A stretch of 64,000 bases of DNA from Micavibrio_A sp040381535 (GTDB lineage: Bacteria > Pseudomonadota > Alphaproteobacteria > Micavibrionales > Micavibrionaceae). Under the pieces are notes generated by a model. It saw nothing but the letters and a program-made list of their open reading frames with translations. It was not told the DNA's origin and ran no database searches. Where the stretch lies: the NCBI GenBank assembly GCA_040381535.1, contig JBEIHF010000006.1, forward strand, positions 1 through 64,000, in the 5' to 3' direction. The position numbers and the translations under genes are program-made. Below, piece by piece: positions 41,841 to 50,280 of the stretch (positions are counted from its first letter, which is position 1; each line of letters opens with the position of its first letter).

Positions 41841-41869
41841 AAAAAAGGCCGGTTCATCCGGCCTTTTCT
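41841..41869. terminator. Bidirectional terminator between the regulator and metE
   Basis: AAAAGGCCGG-TTCAT-CCGGCCTTTT with A/T runs on both sides. Confidence 0.88.
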
Positions 41870-41871
41870 TA

Positions 41872-44169
41872 TTATGCAGCGTTACTCACTTTATGTTTGG
41901 AACGCATTTCCTTGGCGGCTTTCACCATGTTCTCGAGTGCCGCTTTCGTTTCCGGCCACCCGCGGGTTTTCAAACCGCAATCGGGATTAACCCAGATCAG
42001 ATCGGCAGGTAGAACCTTCGTGGCTTTCTCTAGCAGATTGACCATTTCCTCCACCGATGGAACGCGCGGGGAGTGGATGTCGTAAACGCCTGGGCCGATT
42101 TCGTTCGGATATTTATAAGTGCCGAACGCACCGAGTAATTCCATTTGCGATCTGGATGTTTCGATGGAAATCACATCCGCATCCAAGGCACCGATAGACT
42201 CAATGATGTCATTGAAATCGGCATAGCACATATGAGTGTGGATTTGCGTGGAGTCTTCCACGCCGCTCGCGGAAATACGGAACGCATCTACCGACCATTT
42301 TAAATAAGCGGCGCGGTCTGCGTCACGCAAGGGCAGGCCTTCACGCAATGCGGGTTCATCGATTTGGATGACCTTGATACCGGATTTTTCCAGATCCACC
42401 ACCTCATCGCGAATAGCCAAGGCCAATTGCTTGGCGGTTTTTTCGCGCGGCTGGTCATCGCGCACGAAAGACCAACACAGAATCGTAATAGGGCCCGTGA
42501 GCATGCCTTTCATGGGGCGCTTGGTAAGGGATTGCGCGTATTTCGACCACTCTACCGTCATCGGCTTGGTACGGGAAATATCGCCGAAAATGATCGGCGG
42601 TTTGACGTACCGAGATCCATAAGATTGCACCCACCCGTTGGAAGAGAAGATGTAACCGTTCAGCTGTTCGCCGAAATATTCGACCATGTCGTTGCGTTCG
42701 GGCTCTCCATGGACGAGGACATCGAGGTCGGCCTCTTCCTGATAACGCACTACAAGTTCGATTTCCTTCTTCATGGCCGCCAGATAAGCCTTGTCATCGA
42801 TTTCACCTTTTTTAAAGGCGGAACGCGCATTGCGGATATCAGGCGTTTGTGGGAAGGAGCCGATCGTTGTAGTCGGGAAAGCGGGCAGTTTTAAATCCGC
42901 CTGCTGCACCTTACGGCGCACGTTGAACGGATTCTTACGTTTTGCCATGGCGGGGGTGATAGAAGCCATGCGTTTTTGCACAACGTCATTGTGAATACGT
43001 TTGGACGTTTTGCGGGAAGCCGCGGCCTTATCGCTTTCTTCCAGTGCAGCCTTAATGGTTTCTTTTCCATGCCATGCACCTTGGGCGAGCGTAGAAATTT
43101 CGGTAAGTTTTTGTTTGGAATAGGCCATCCAGTTTTTGATTTCGGGATCAAGCTTGGTCTCCGCATCGAGGTCAATCGGCGTGTGGAGCAAAGAGCAGCT
43201 ACCCGAAACACCAAATCCGTCGCCCAGAACCGCTTTGGCTTTCTCCAGTTTAGAAAGCGAGGCGGAGAGATCGTTTTTCCAGACATTGCGTCCGTCCACG
43301 ATACCGAACACGGGGAATAGACCCGTTTCTTTGGCTTTTTTGATACAAGCTTCCAATTGGTCGGGCGCACGGACAATATCCACGCCGATCGCCTGCACGG
43401 GAAGCGAGAAGGCGAGGTCGAGATTGTCGCGCAAGCCTTCGAAATAGGTCGGTACGAAGATATTGATCTTCGGCACCGCGTCTCTCAATTGCTTGTATGC
43501 ATCTTTATAGGCCTGCACATATTCTGGTTCGAGATCGAGCGCGAGGCAAGGCTCGTCCAACTGGATCCAGTCAATACCCATCTCCAGTAACTTGTTGCAG
43601 ATTTCGGCATAAACTGAAACAAGGTTCGGGATGAGAGTGCAGCGGCACGCGCTGAAATCATCGGCCTTCTTGGCAAGCAATAAGAAGGACACAGGGCCGA
43701 TCAAAACAGGGCAGGGTTTGAATCCTTCATCCATGGCCTCTTTGGTTTCGTCGAAAATCTTAGAGGTTGAAAGTTTGAAGGTCTGGCCTTTTTTCAGTTC
43801 TGGCACGATGTAATGGTAATTCGTGTCGAACCATTTGGTCATTTCCATCGCGATCACGTCGCGACCGCTCTTCTGGTTACCTCGCGCCATGGAAAAATAT
43901 AGGTCGGGGTCATTCAGATCATAACGCTCCGGAATGCAGCCAAACAGGCATGCGGCATCGAGGATATGATCGTAAAAAGAAAAATCATTGGTGGGCACAA
44001 AACTGATGCCAGCTTCCGTTTGCATCTTCCAGTGGCGAATGCGTAGTTCTTTTCCTGCGGCCATCAGGGCTTCGCGCGACAATTCGCTTTTCCAGTAGCT
44101 CTCAAGCGCTTTTTTCAATTCGCGTTTGAGACCGATGCGGGGAAAGCCCAGATTGAGTGCAAGAACCAT
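41872..44169 (-). CDS. metE: Cobalamin-independent methionine synthase
   Basis: Transfers the methyl group from 5-methyl-tetrahydrofolate polyglutamate to homocysteine. Start ATG 44169 with AAGGA 7 bp upstream (MVLALNLGFPRIG); 765 residues. Zinc/homocysteine ligands are in IHTHMCYADFND and NPDCGLKTRGW; the N-terminal barrel shows the usual FPRIG and PELKKGQTFKLS. Transcribed with metB (55 bp) behind a SAM riboswitch. A vitamin B12-free route to methionine is thus available. Confidence 0.97.
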   Translation of the reverse strand: MVLALNLGFPRIGLKRELKKALESYWKSELSREALMAAGKELRIRHWKMQTEAGISFVPTNDFSFYDHILDAACLFGCIPERYDLNDPDLYFSMARGNQKSGRDVIAMEMTKWFDTNYHYIVPELKKGQTFKLSTSKIFDETKEAMDEGFKPCPVLIGPVSFLLLAKKADDFSACRCTLIPNLVSVYAEICNKLLEMGIDWIQLDEPCLALDLEPEYVQAYKDAYKQLRDAVPKINIFVPTYFEGLRDNLDLAFSLPVQAIGVDIVRAPDQLEACIKKAKETGLFPVFGIVDGRNVWKNDLSASLSKLEKAKAVLGDGFGVSGSCSLLHTPIDLDAETKLDPEIKNWMAYSKQKLTEISTLAQGAWHGKETIKAALEESDKAAASRKTSKRIHNDVVQKRMASITPAMAKRKNPFNVRRKVQQADLKLPAFPTTTIGSFPQTPDIRNARSAFKKGEIDDKAYLAAMKKEIELVVRYQEEADLDVLVHGEPERNDMVEYFGEQLNGYIFSSNGWVQSYGSRYVKPPIIFGDISRTKPMTVEWSKYAQSLTKRPMKGMLTGPITILCWSFVRDDQPREKTAKQLALAIRDEVVDLEKSGIKVIQIDEPALREGLPLRDADRAAYLKWSVDAFRISASGVEDSTQIHTHMCYADFNDIIESIGALDADVISIETSRSQMELLGAFGTYKYPNEIGPGVYDIHSPRVPSVEEMVNLLEKATKVLPADLIWVNPDCGLKTRGWPETKAALENMVKAAKEMRSKHKVSNAA

Positions 44170-44224
44170 GATTTTTCCTTTCAATTATAAAGTATCATAA
44201 GAATGCGGCGCGAGGCTTGGCCTG

Positions 44225-45400
44225 TCAAGCCGCGCAGACTGTGCTGTTGTCGAATTTCAGGGCGGCATCCAGATCGCGGATCAGGTCTTGCGTAGCTTCC
44301 AGCCCAATGGAAAGACGGACCATGCTTTGGGTGATACCGGCCTTTAATTGTGCTTCTTTATCCATTGAAGCGTGCGTCATGGTGGAAGGGTGGGCAGCAA
44401 GGCTTTCATATCCCCCGAGTGATTCCGCGAAGCTGAACAGTCTGAGATTTTGGGTAAAGGATTTCACTTCCTCCAGACCGCCTTTGAGTTGGATGGAAAG
44501 CATCGCGCCAAAACCCCGTTGTTGGGCTTTGGCGATGTGGTGGCCCGGATGATAGGTCAGGCCGGGATAATGGATCTTGGCCACGGACGGGTGTTTGGCA
44601 AGAAATTCTGCAATCTCTCCTGCACTGTCATTTTGCTGACGCACGCGCAGATTCAGCGTGCGTATACCGCGTAAAGTGAGGAATGAATCGAAAGGTGTGC
44701 CTGTCGTCCCTGTACAATTCGCCCACCATACATATTTTTCATGCAGTTCCTGCGTTTTTGAAACCACAGCTCCGCCGACAACATCACCATGGCCGTTGAT
44801 ATATTTTGTAGTCGAATGGATCACGATATCCGCGCCGAGCTCGAACGGTTTTTGCAAGATGGGAGAGAGGAAAGTATTGTCTACGGTAACGAGCGCCCCA
44901 ACACGTTTTGCGATTTTTGTCACCGCCTCGATATCCGTTATGCGTAGAAGAGGATTGCTGGGCGTCTCGATCAAAACCAGTTTGGGTTTACACGCGAACA
45001 AAGCGGGTAGGTTTTTGGTTTGTGTCAGATCGGCGAACAAAACCTTGAACTGGCCACGATCACGGCGCGTCTGTAAAAGGCGATAGGTACCGCCGTAACA
45101 ATCATGGGGCACAATCACAAGATCATCTGGCAATAATTGTTGGAACACCAGATCCAACGCTGCCATGCCTGACGATGTAATAACGGCGTTGTATCCGCCT
45201 TCAAGCGCTGCTATGGCTGCGCCCAATTCATCACGCGTAGGGTTGCCGCTACGGGAATAATCATACGGGCGCTTTTTGCCGAAACCTTCGAAGGAAAAAT
45301 TGGTCGATAGATAAAGCGGCGGCGTTACCGATCCGTGCGTGGGATCCTTGTCCACGCCCGCTCTTGCCGTTTTTGTCGCATTTTGCCATTCCGTCGTCAT
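44225..45400 (-). CDS. metB: Cystathionine gamma-synthase
   Basis: PLP enzyme joining an activated homoserine with cysteine, or directly with sulfide in some relatives. 391 residues: YDYSRSGNPTRDELGAAIAA, the PLP lysine in HSTTKYINGHGD, ETPSNPLLRITD and the C-terminal RLSIGLEATQDLIRDLDAAL. The call as MetB rather than MetC or MetZ rests on overall similarity and its operon with metE; substrate preference is not certain. First gene after the riboswitch terminator. Confidence 0.9.
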   Translation of the reverse strand: MTTEWQNATKTARAGVDKDPTHGSVTPPLYLSTNFSFEGFGKKRPYDYSRSGNPTRDELGAAIAALEGGYNAVITSSGMAALDLVFQQLLPDDLVIVPHDCYGGTYRLLQTRRDRGQFKVLFADLTQTKNLPALFACKPKLVLIETPSNPLLRITDIEAVTKIAKRVGALVTVDNTFLSPILQKPFELGADIVIHSTTKYINGHGDVVGGAVVSKTQELHEKYVWWANCTGTTGTPFDSFLTLRGIRTLNLRVRQQNDSAGEIAEFLAKHPSVAKIHYPGLTYHPGHHIAKAQQRGFGAMLSIQLKGGLEEVKSFTQNLRLFSFAESLGGYESLAAHPSTMTHASMDKEAQLKAGITQSMVRLSIGLEATQDLIRDLDAALKFDNSTVCAA

Positions 45401-45422
45401 ATAGCATCTCCTTCAAAGCATA

Positions 45423-45452
45423 AAAAAACCGCATCGCAGGGGCGATCCGGTT
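45423..45452 (-). terminator. Riboswitch-controlled terminator before metB
   Basis: Minus strand AACCGGATCGC-CCCT-GCGATGCGGTTTTTTT: an 11-position stem with one mismatch followed by seven T. It lies between the SAM aptamer and the metB start and would be the SAM-dependent off switch. Confidence 0.8.
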
Positions 45453-45477
45453 GATAAAAATGCCTAAAATTAGTGCC

Positions 45478-45575
45478 TTTTCATCTTCCGGCTTTCGCCG
45501 CAGGATTTAGCACCTTGTAATCTTACAGGTTGCTTCAGCGTCTTCGGGCCTGTCCCTCAGCTGATCTGGATGTTG
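45478..45575 (-). promoter_or_regulatory. SAM-I (S-box) riboswitch aptamer
   Basis: The S-box core is clear on the minus strand: GAGGGACAGGCCCGAAGA (45541-45558), GCAACC (45529-45534), AAGGTGCTAAATCCTGC (45500-45516) and GGAAGATGA (45481-45489), with CATCC (45568-45572) able to close P1 with GATG. All known conserved joining and kink-turn elements are in order. A TTGACA (45605-45610) upstream with a TTTATA 19 bp on may be its promoter. It controls metB-metE; metF, upstream, lacks one. Confidence 0.93.
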
Positions 45576-45612
45576 GGTTTATAAAAAGCAGAAGTGACGG
45601 CGTTTGTCAAAG

Positions 45613-46437
45613 TTATTTTAACGCGCCGATAAGCATGTCTGATTTGTTGAGCGTGTAGAAATGGAAATTCTTTACGCCCAGTCTAGCCAAATCCTCGATC
45701 TGCCAGCGCAAAATATCGGCGGCTATGGCGGGATGGTCCGCCTCGTCCGTGCCTTCGAATTTTTCATGGATGGACTTTGGAATGCAGGCGCCGCAACGAT
45801 TGGCAAATTTAATCATACTCTCGTAATGGCCAATCGGCAAAATGCCGGGAATAATGGGGGTTTTGATTCCGGTTTTTTCGACATCTTTCAAAAAATCACC
45901 AAAGCGTTCATGGTCGAAAAAGAATTGCGTGATGGCGCGATCAGCTCCCGCTTCGCATTTTTTCTTGAGCGCGATGATGTCGGCCGTTGCATCGGGGGCA
46001 TCAGGATGTTTATCCGGATACGCCCCAACGGAAATTTCAAACGGCCTGTGTGCCTTGATCCCTTCGATAAAATCGGATGTGTATTGGTAGTAATCAAGAT
46101 CGGAATCAAGTGGCCATTGAAGATCGGACGGCATATCACCGCGCAACGCCACGATATGACGCACACCCATATCCCAAAGCTTATCCAAATATGATTTCAA
46201 TTCCGTGCGCGTAATGGAGATGAAGGTGAGGTGGCAGGCCAGGGGAATGTCCGTCACAGAGCGAATAGCTTCCAATGTTTTAAGTGTGCCTTCGCGCGTG
46301 GAACCACCCGCACCAAAAGTTACCGTCATGAATTCGGGGTTTAAAGCCGCAAGTATTTTAACATTTTTCAGTAATGCTGCACTGCCATCTGGAGTTTTGG
46401 GCGGAAAAAATTCAAATGAAAAAGTAGCTTTTGTCAT
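45613..46437 (-). CDS. metF: 5,10-methylenetetrahydrofolate reductase
   Basis: Flavoenzyme supplying 5-methyl-tetrahydrofolate to MetE. 274 residues starting MTKATFSFEFFPPKTPDG; TVTFGAGGSTREGTL, HLTFISITRTELKSYLD, VALRGDMPSD, GAYPDKHPDA and ITQFFFDHERFGDF are the family motifs, including the catalytic glutamate in FEFFPP. It lies upstream of the metB-metE unit on the same strand but outside riboswitch control unless transcription reads through. Confidence 0.97.
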   Translation of the reverse strand: MTKATFSFEFFPPKTPDGSAALLKNVKILAALNPEFMTVTFGAGGSTREGTLKTLEAIRSVTDIPLACHLTFISITRTELKSYLDKLWDMGVRHIVALRGDMPSDLQWPLDSDLDYYQYTSDFIEGIKAHRPFEISVGAYPDKHPDAPDATADIIALKKKCEAGADRAITQFFFDHERFGDFLKDVEKTGIKTPIIPGILPIGHYESMIKFANRCGACIPKSIHEKFEGTDEADHPAIAADILRWQIEDLARLGVKNFHFYTLNKSDMLIGALK

Positions 46438-46550
46438 GTTTTTTCAGTGTCAAAGATCATCCTTAAAAAGTCGAGATAAAAATTAAGATTGAGGTTTCCA
46501 AATGGTTAAGCTAGTTTCCTTTTTCATATTAGAAACATAGGAGTCTTTAT

Positions 46551-47825
46551 ATGTCTTGGGTAGAACTAGACCGCAACGCCAGCCCGACAAAAGGCGCAAC
46601 CGATTTGGCAACCGCATTGCCGGGCTCCATCAATCTTGGGCAAGGGCGTGAAATCGACAATCCTAAAGGTGAAATCGGACAATTGCTGCGCGGGGAAATT
46701 ACATTTGATACCCCGTATCATGGCGCTGTCGGCGGATCGATGAAACTGCGCGAAAACGTAGCGCAATGGACGAAAGACTTCTTAGGTATAGAAGCGGCCA
46801 CGGGTGCAAATACATTCGTGATTCAGGTTTTGGGGCGAGGAGGATTGAGAGAGGGATTTTCATTGGCTTCGCAGGCCACTCGCGCCGAAGGTGTCGTTGG
46901 AAATCTGCTGGTGCCTAATTACAGTTGGCCGATGGTGACATCACTTGCCAAACGCGAAGGGCTCCGTCCTGCATTCTATGATATCACTAATCCAGATCTT
47001 CCGGGTGAAATCAGAACCCAGATGAATGTGGCGCCAGCGCAAGGCCGTATGGTAGGTTTATATCAAGGTAATCCTGCGAACCCGACAGGTAGACACACAA
47101 CCGTTGATGAAGGTAAAGCGATCAATGCCATTATGGATGAATCCGATATGTGGGCGATCCATGACAATCCTTATTTCATGGCTTGCAAGAGAAGTACGGG
47201 CGGCGGGGCTTTCTTAGAGACAGGTTTCCGAGACAATGTTCTGGCCGCCGATGCGAAAACACCTTGGATCCATGTTATGAGCGGGTCCAAAGGTCTGGCA
47301 TCCGCCAATAACGGTTTGCACGTACTTGTGGTTCATCCGCGCTATTCTGCAGCCTTGAATTCGCAACTTCTTGAAACGGGAATAGGCCTTTCCTATAACC
47401 CCAGCCTGTACTCCAATTTGACGGAGTTCTTCCAGCCCAAACATTATGAAGCCACACTCGACCATTTTGAAATGCTTGGTAACAAATACCGTGAGAATTA
47501 TAAGCATGTTCAACAAGTGTTCGGGATGAGCGTTATCGATGGTGGCCCTTGCATGACTTCACTCGTGACCGTTTCTAAATCGATCTTTGGGCGCACTATT
47601 CCATGTCATGACGGCCAGCAACGCAAATTGTTGGATGTTAACGACATTGTTGAAATTTTGGGCAACGGAGTTGATGATTCCGCTAAAGGTGCGATTGTCG
47701 TGAACAATGGAACCGATAAAGTAGGCAACGGGCTTATCCGGATAGCACAGGCGCAGCATGCCGATAAATTCCAAGAAGGCGTTTCCCGTGTGCAACGCGG
47801 TCTAGATCTCTTCATGAATGCTTAA
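46551..47825 (+). CDS. PLP-dependent aminotransferase, fold type I
   Basis: 424 residues with strong ribosome site (AGGAG 8 bp before ATG). The class I aminotransferase landmarks are YQGNPANPTGRHT, AIHDNPYFMA and the PLP lysine in HVMSGSKGLASANN. The substrate is not evident; the sequence departs from aspartate, alanine and histidinol-phosphate aminotransferases in the N-terminal region (GSINLGQGREID). A terminator follows, so it is monocistronic, divergent from metF. Confidence 0.85.
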   Translation: MSWVELDRNASPTKGATDLATALPGSINLGQGREIDNPKGEIGQLLRGEITFDTPYHGAVGGSMKLRENVAQWTKDFLGIEAATGANTFVIQVLGRGGLREGFSLASQATRAEGVVGNLLVPNYSWPMVTSLAKREGLRPAFYDITNPDLPGEIRTQMNVAPAQGRMVGLYQGNPANPTGRHTTVDEGKAINAIMDESDMWAIHDNPYFMACKRSTGGGAFLETGFRDNVLAADAKTPWIHVMSGSKGLASANNGLHVLVVHPRYSAALNSQLLETGIGLSYNPSLYSNLTEFFQPKHYEATLDHFEMLGNKYRENYKHVQQVFGMSVIDGGPCMTSLVTVSKSIFGRTIPCHDGQQRKLLDVNDIVEILGNGVDDSAKGAIVVNNGTDKVGNGLIRIAQAQHADKFQEGVSRVQRGLDLFMNA

Positions 47826-47853
47826 AACATTCAAAAAATCCAAATGATTTGTG

Positions 47854-47885
47854 ACAAAGGGGGCTTTTGCCCCCTTTGTTTTGTA
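47854..47885 (+). terminator. Terminator after the aminotransferase gene
   Basis: ACAAAGGGGGC-TTTT-GCCCCCTTTGT followed by TTTGT: 11-pair stem. Confidence 0.88.
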
Positions 47886-47929
47886 CTTGGCGCCCTTGAT
47901 TTTACGAAGCATTTTCGCTAAAAATAGTC

Positions 47930-49522
47930 ATGACAAGTGCAGCCGCAAAAACTTCCGTACATTCTCTCCCACAACATGACCGTATCTTGATCCTCGACTT
48001 CGGGTCGCAGGTCACCCAATTGATCGCAAGGCGCCTTCGAGAAAGCGGGGTCTATTGCGAAATCTGGCCGTTCACTCAGGCCGAAGAAAAACGCGTAAAG
48101 GCGTTCAATCCCAAAGGGATTATTTTTTCAGGGTCTCCATGCAGCGCTTATGCTGCGGATGCGCCGCTTCCGCCCACCTATATATATGATCTGGCTTTAC
48201 CCATCTTCGGCATCTGTTACGGCCAGCAAGTGATGATGCATCAGTTGGGCGGCAAGGTAGAAGGCGGCGGGGACCGCGAATTCGGGCGCGCCTATATTGA
48301 TGTCACGGAAAAAAGCGCGATCACCGAAGGCGTGTGGTCGCAAGGCGCGCACGAACAAGTGTGGATGAGCCATGGCGACCGCGTCACCAAACTTGCCCCC
48401 GGCTTTAAAGTCATCGCGAAATCCGAAGGCGCACCCTATGCTATAGTATCCAACGAAGAACGCCGCTTCTGGGCAACACAATTCCACCCCGAAGTCATGC
48501 ACACACCCCACGGCGCGCAGCTCCTGAAAAACTTTACGCACAATATTTGCGGTTGCAAAGGCGATTGGACCATGGCCGCTTTCCGCGAGGAGCAGATCGC
48601 CAAAATTCGTGCACAGGTTGGTAAAGCCAGAGTCATCTGCGGCCTTTCGGGCGGGGTGGACTCCTCCGTCACCGCCGTGCTTTTGCACGAAGCCATCGGC
48701 GACCAATTGACTTGTATTTATGTCGATACGGGCATGATGCGTGCGGGTGAATCCGAACAGGTCGTCAAGATGTTCAGGTACCATTACAATATCCCGCTCA
48801 TCCATAAGGACTCCTCGGAATTGTTTTTGAACGCGCTGGCAGGTGTGAGCGATCCTGAAACCAAACGCAAGACCATCGGCAAATTATTTATCGATGTGTT
48901 CGATGCTTCGTCCAAAGAAGTAGGCGGTGCCGAGTTTTTGGCGCAAGGCACGCTCTACCCCGATGTCATCGAATCGGTCTCCGTCACGGGCGGCCCTTCG
49001 CAGACCATTAAGTCACACCACAATGTCGGCGGCCTGCCCGATTACATGAAGCTCAAACTGGTGGAACCGATGCGCGAACTGTTCAAGGACGAAGTGCGCG
49101 CGTTGGGCCGCGAACTCGGCATGCCTGAAGATTTCATCAAACGCCACCCGTTCCCGGGCCCTGGCCTCGCCATCCGTATTCCCGGTGAAATCACGCGCGA
49201 AAAACTCGAAATCCTGCGCAAGGCCGACACGGTCTATCTCGAAGAAATCCGCAATGCGGGGCTGTACGATGCCATATGGCAGGCCTTTGCCGTGCTGCTA
49301 CCAGTCAAAACGGTGGGCGTGATGGGTGATGAGCGAACCTATGACCATGTTTGCGCCATCCGTGCTGTTACTTCGACCGACGGTATGACCGCGGACTACT
49401 ACCCGTTCCCGCATGATTTCCTTGGCCGCGTTGCAACACGCATCATCAACGAAGTCCGCGGCATCAACCGCGTTGTCTATGACATCACATCCAAACCGCC
49501 TGGCACAATCGAGTGGGAATGA
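47930..49522 (+). CDS. guaA: GMP synthase (glutamine-hydrolysing)
   Basis: Converts XMP to GMP, completing the pathway begun by GuaB. 530 residues. The class I glutamine amidotransferase domain (about 15-205) has the nucleophile in FGICYGQQ and the His-Glu in QFHPEV. The ATP pyrophosphatase loop is SGGVDSSVTAVLL, and the C-terminal dimerisation domain ends DITSKPPGTIEWE as in the family. The first 15 residues (MTSAAAKTSVHSLPQ) are an extension. Confidence 0.97.
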   Translation: MTSAAAKTSVHSLPQHDRILILDFGSQVTQLIARRLRESGVYCEIWPFTQAEEKRVKAFNPKGIIFSGSPCSAYAADAPLPPTYIYDLALPIFGICYGQQVMMHQLGGKVEGGGDREFGRAYIDVTEKSAITEGVWSQGAHEQVWMSHGDRVTKLAPGFKVIAKSEGAPYAIVSNEERRFWATQFHPEVMHTPHGAQLLKNFTHNICGCKGDWTMAAFREEQIAKIRAQVGKARVICGLSGGVDSSVTAVLLHEAIGDQLTCIYVDTGMMRAGESEQVVKMFRYHYNIPLIHKDSSELFLNALAGVSDPETKRKTIGKLFIDVFDASSKEVGGAEFLAQGTLYPDVIESVSVTGGPSQTIKSHHNVGGLPDYMKLKLVEPMRELFKDEVRALGRELGMPEDFIKRHPFPGPGLAIRIPGEITREKLEILRKADTVYLEEIRNAGLYDAIWQAFAVLLPVKTVGVMGDERTYDHVCAIRAVTSTDGMTADYYPFPHDFLGRVATRIINEVRGINRVVYDITSKPPGTIEWE

Positions 49523-49523
49523 T

Positions 49524-49703
49524 ATGAATGCCCTTAAAAATAAAGCTGCACTGCGAAAATGCGAAACTCCGACGAAACCCACGGATACTGCGGCTTTCAT
49601 CTATTCTTATGTGTGCACATTTTGTGAATCCTGCTCGGGCGAAATGAATTTCATCTACCCAAATTGTCAGGGTGATCTCTTGCGCAGACTCGTGTGTAAT
49701 TAA
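49524..49703 (+). CDS. DUF1272-like small zinc-finger protein (59 residues)
   Basis: ATG 49524 lies 1 bp after the guaA stop, so translation may be coupled. The segment YVCTFCESCSGEMNFIYPNC and the ending GDLLRRLVCN match DUF1272 (family form CTFCxxCxE...CPNCGGxLxxRP). The first cysteine cluster of the family (NCECCDKDLP) has decayed to RKCETPTKP, leaving one cysteine there. It might still bind zinc or be on the way to a pseudogene. Confidence 0.65.
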   Translation: MNALKNKAALRKCETPTKPTDTAAFIYSYVCTFCESCSGEMNFIYPNCQGDLLRRLVCN

Positions 49704-49723
49704 TCATCACAATAGAGTTATTA

Positions 49724-49760
49724 CAGATGTGTCTTCTGAGTCACACCTGTGGGTTTTTCG
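49724..49760 (+). terminator. Terminator after guaA/DUF1272-like gene
   Basis: ACAGATGTG, an 11-base loop, CACACCTGT, then GGGTTTTTC; nine positions with one mismatch. Confidence 0.6.
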
Positions 49761-49884
49761 GTCCCTACCATAGAAATCGTTTTTTTTATATTGAAAATGA
49801 GGTAGACTGATTCGCGTGTAACTACTTCTTAACCTTTTCCTGAGAAGTTCAGGAAACCATTCAATATTGAAGGAGATGGAGACT

Positions 49885-50067
49885 ATGGCTACGAAAAAGA
49901 AACCTGCCAAGAAAATGGCAACTTCCGTTGTGAAGAAAACAGCTAAGAAAAAAACGGCTGCTAAGAAAAAGCCCGCCGCTAAAAAGAAAAAAACGGTAAA
50001 AAAAGCCGTTAAAAAAGTTGTTAAAAAGGCCGCCAAGAAAAAACCGGCTGCTAAGAAAAAAAGATAA
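49885..50067 (+). CDS. Histone H1-like lysine-rich DNA-binding protein
   Basis: The 60-residue protein from ATG 49885 (GGAG upstream) is made almost only of K, A, P, T and V in AAKKK-type repeats (ATKKKPAKKMATSVVKKTAK ... KKPAAKKKR), as in bacterial H1-like proteins and AlgP tails. It would be a highly basic, disordered, DNA-compacting protein. It is monocistronic with a terminator at 50102-50143. Its head resembles the phasin head (MATKKK), which reflects composition rather than homology. Confidence 0.8.
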   Translation: MATKKKPAKKMATSVVKKTAKKKTAAKKKPAAKKKKTVKKAVKKVVKKAAKKKPAAKKKR

Positions 50068-50101
50068 GCTTCGCTAATTAGCGAGCTATTTTTGCTTTTT
50101 A

Positions 50102-50143
50102 ACATCCGCGTCAGGGTCTTCCCGGCGCGGGTGTTGCTTTTTT
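50102..50143 (+). terminator. Terminator after the H1-like gene
   Basis: ACATCCGCG (50102-50110) pairs with CGCGGGTGT (50126-50134), followed by TGCTTTTTT. Confidence 0.75.
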
Positions 50144-50280
50144 GGCTAGTTTTCGCATGCAATTCGTCATATTATGACCATAGTTGACCGCCATTGGTAT
50201 TTTGCAGGCGGCGACTCCTTCCTCTTCGGCGTAATCCGCCCCGACGCTTTATCGTTTCACAGTTCAAAGGTTAAACTGTT

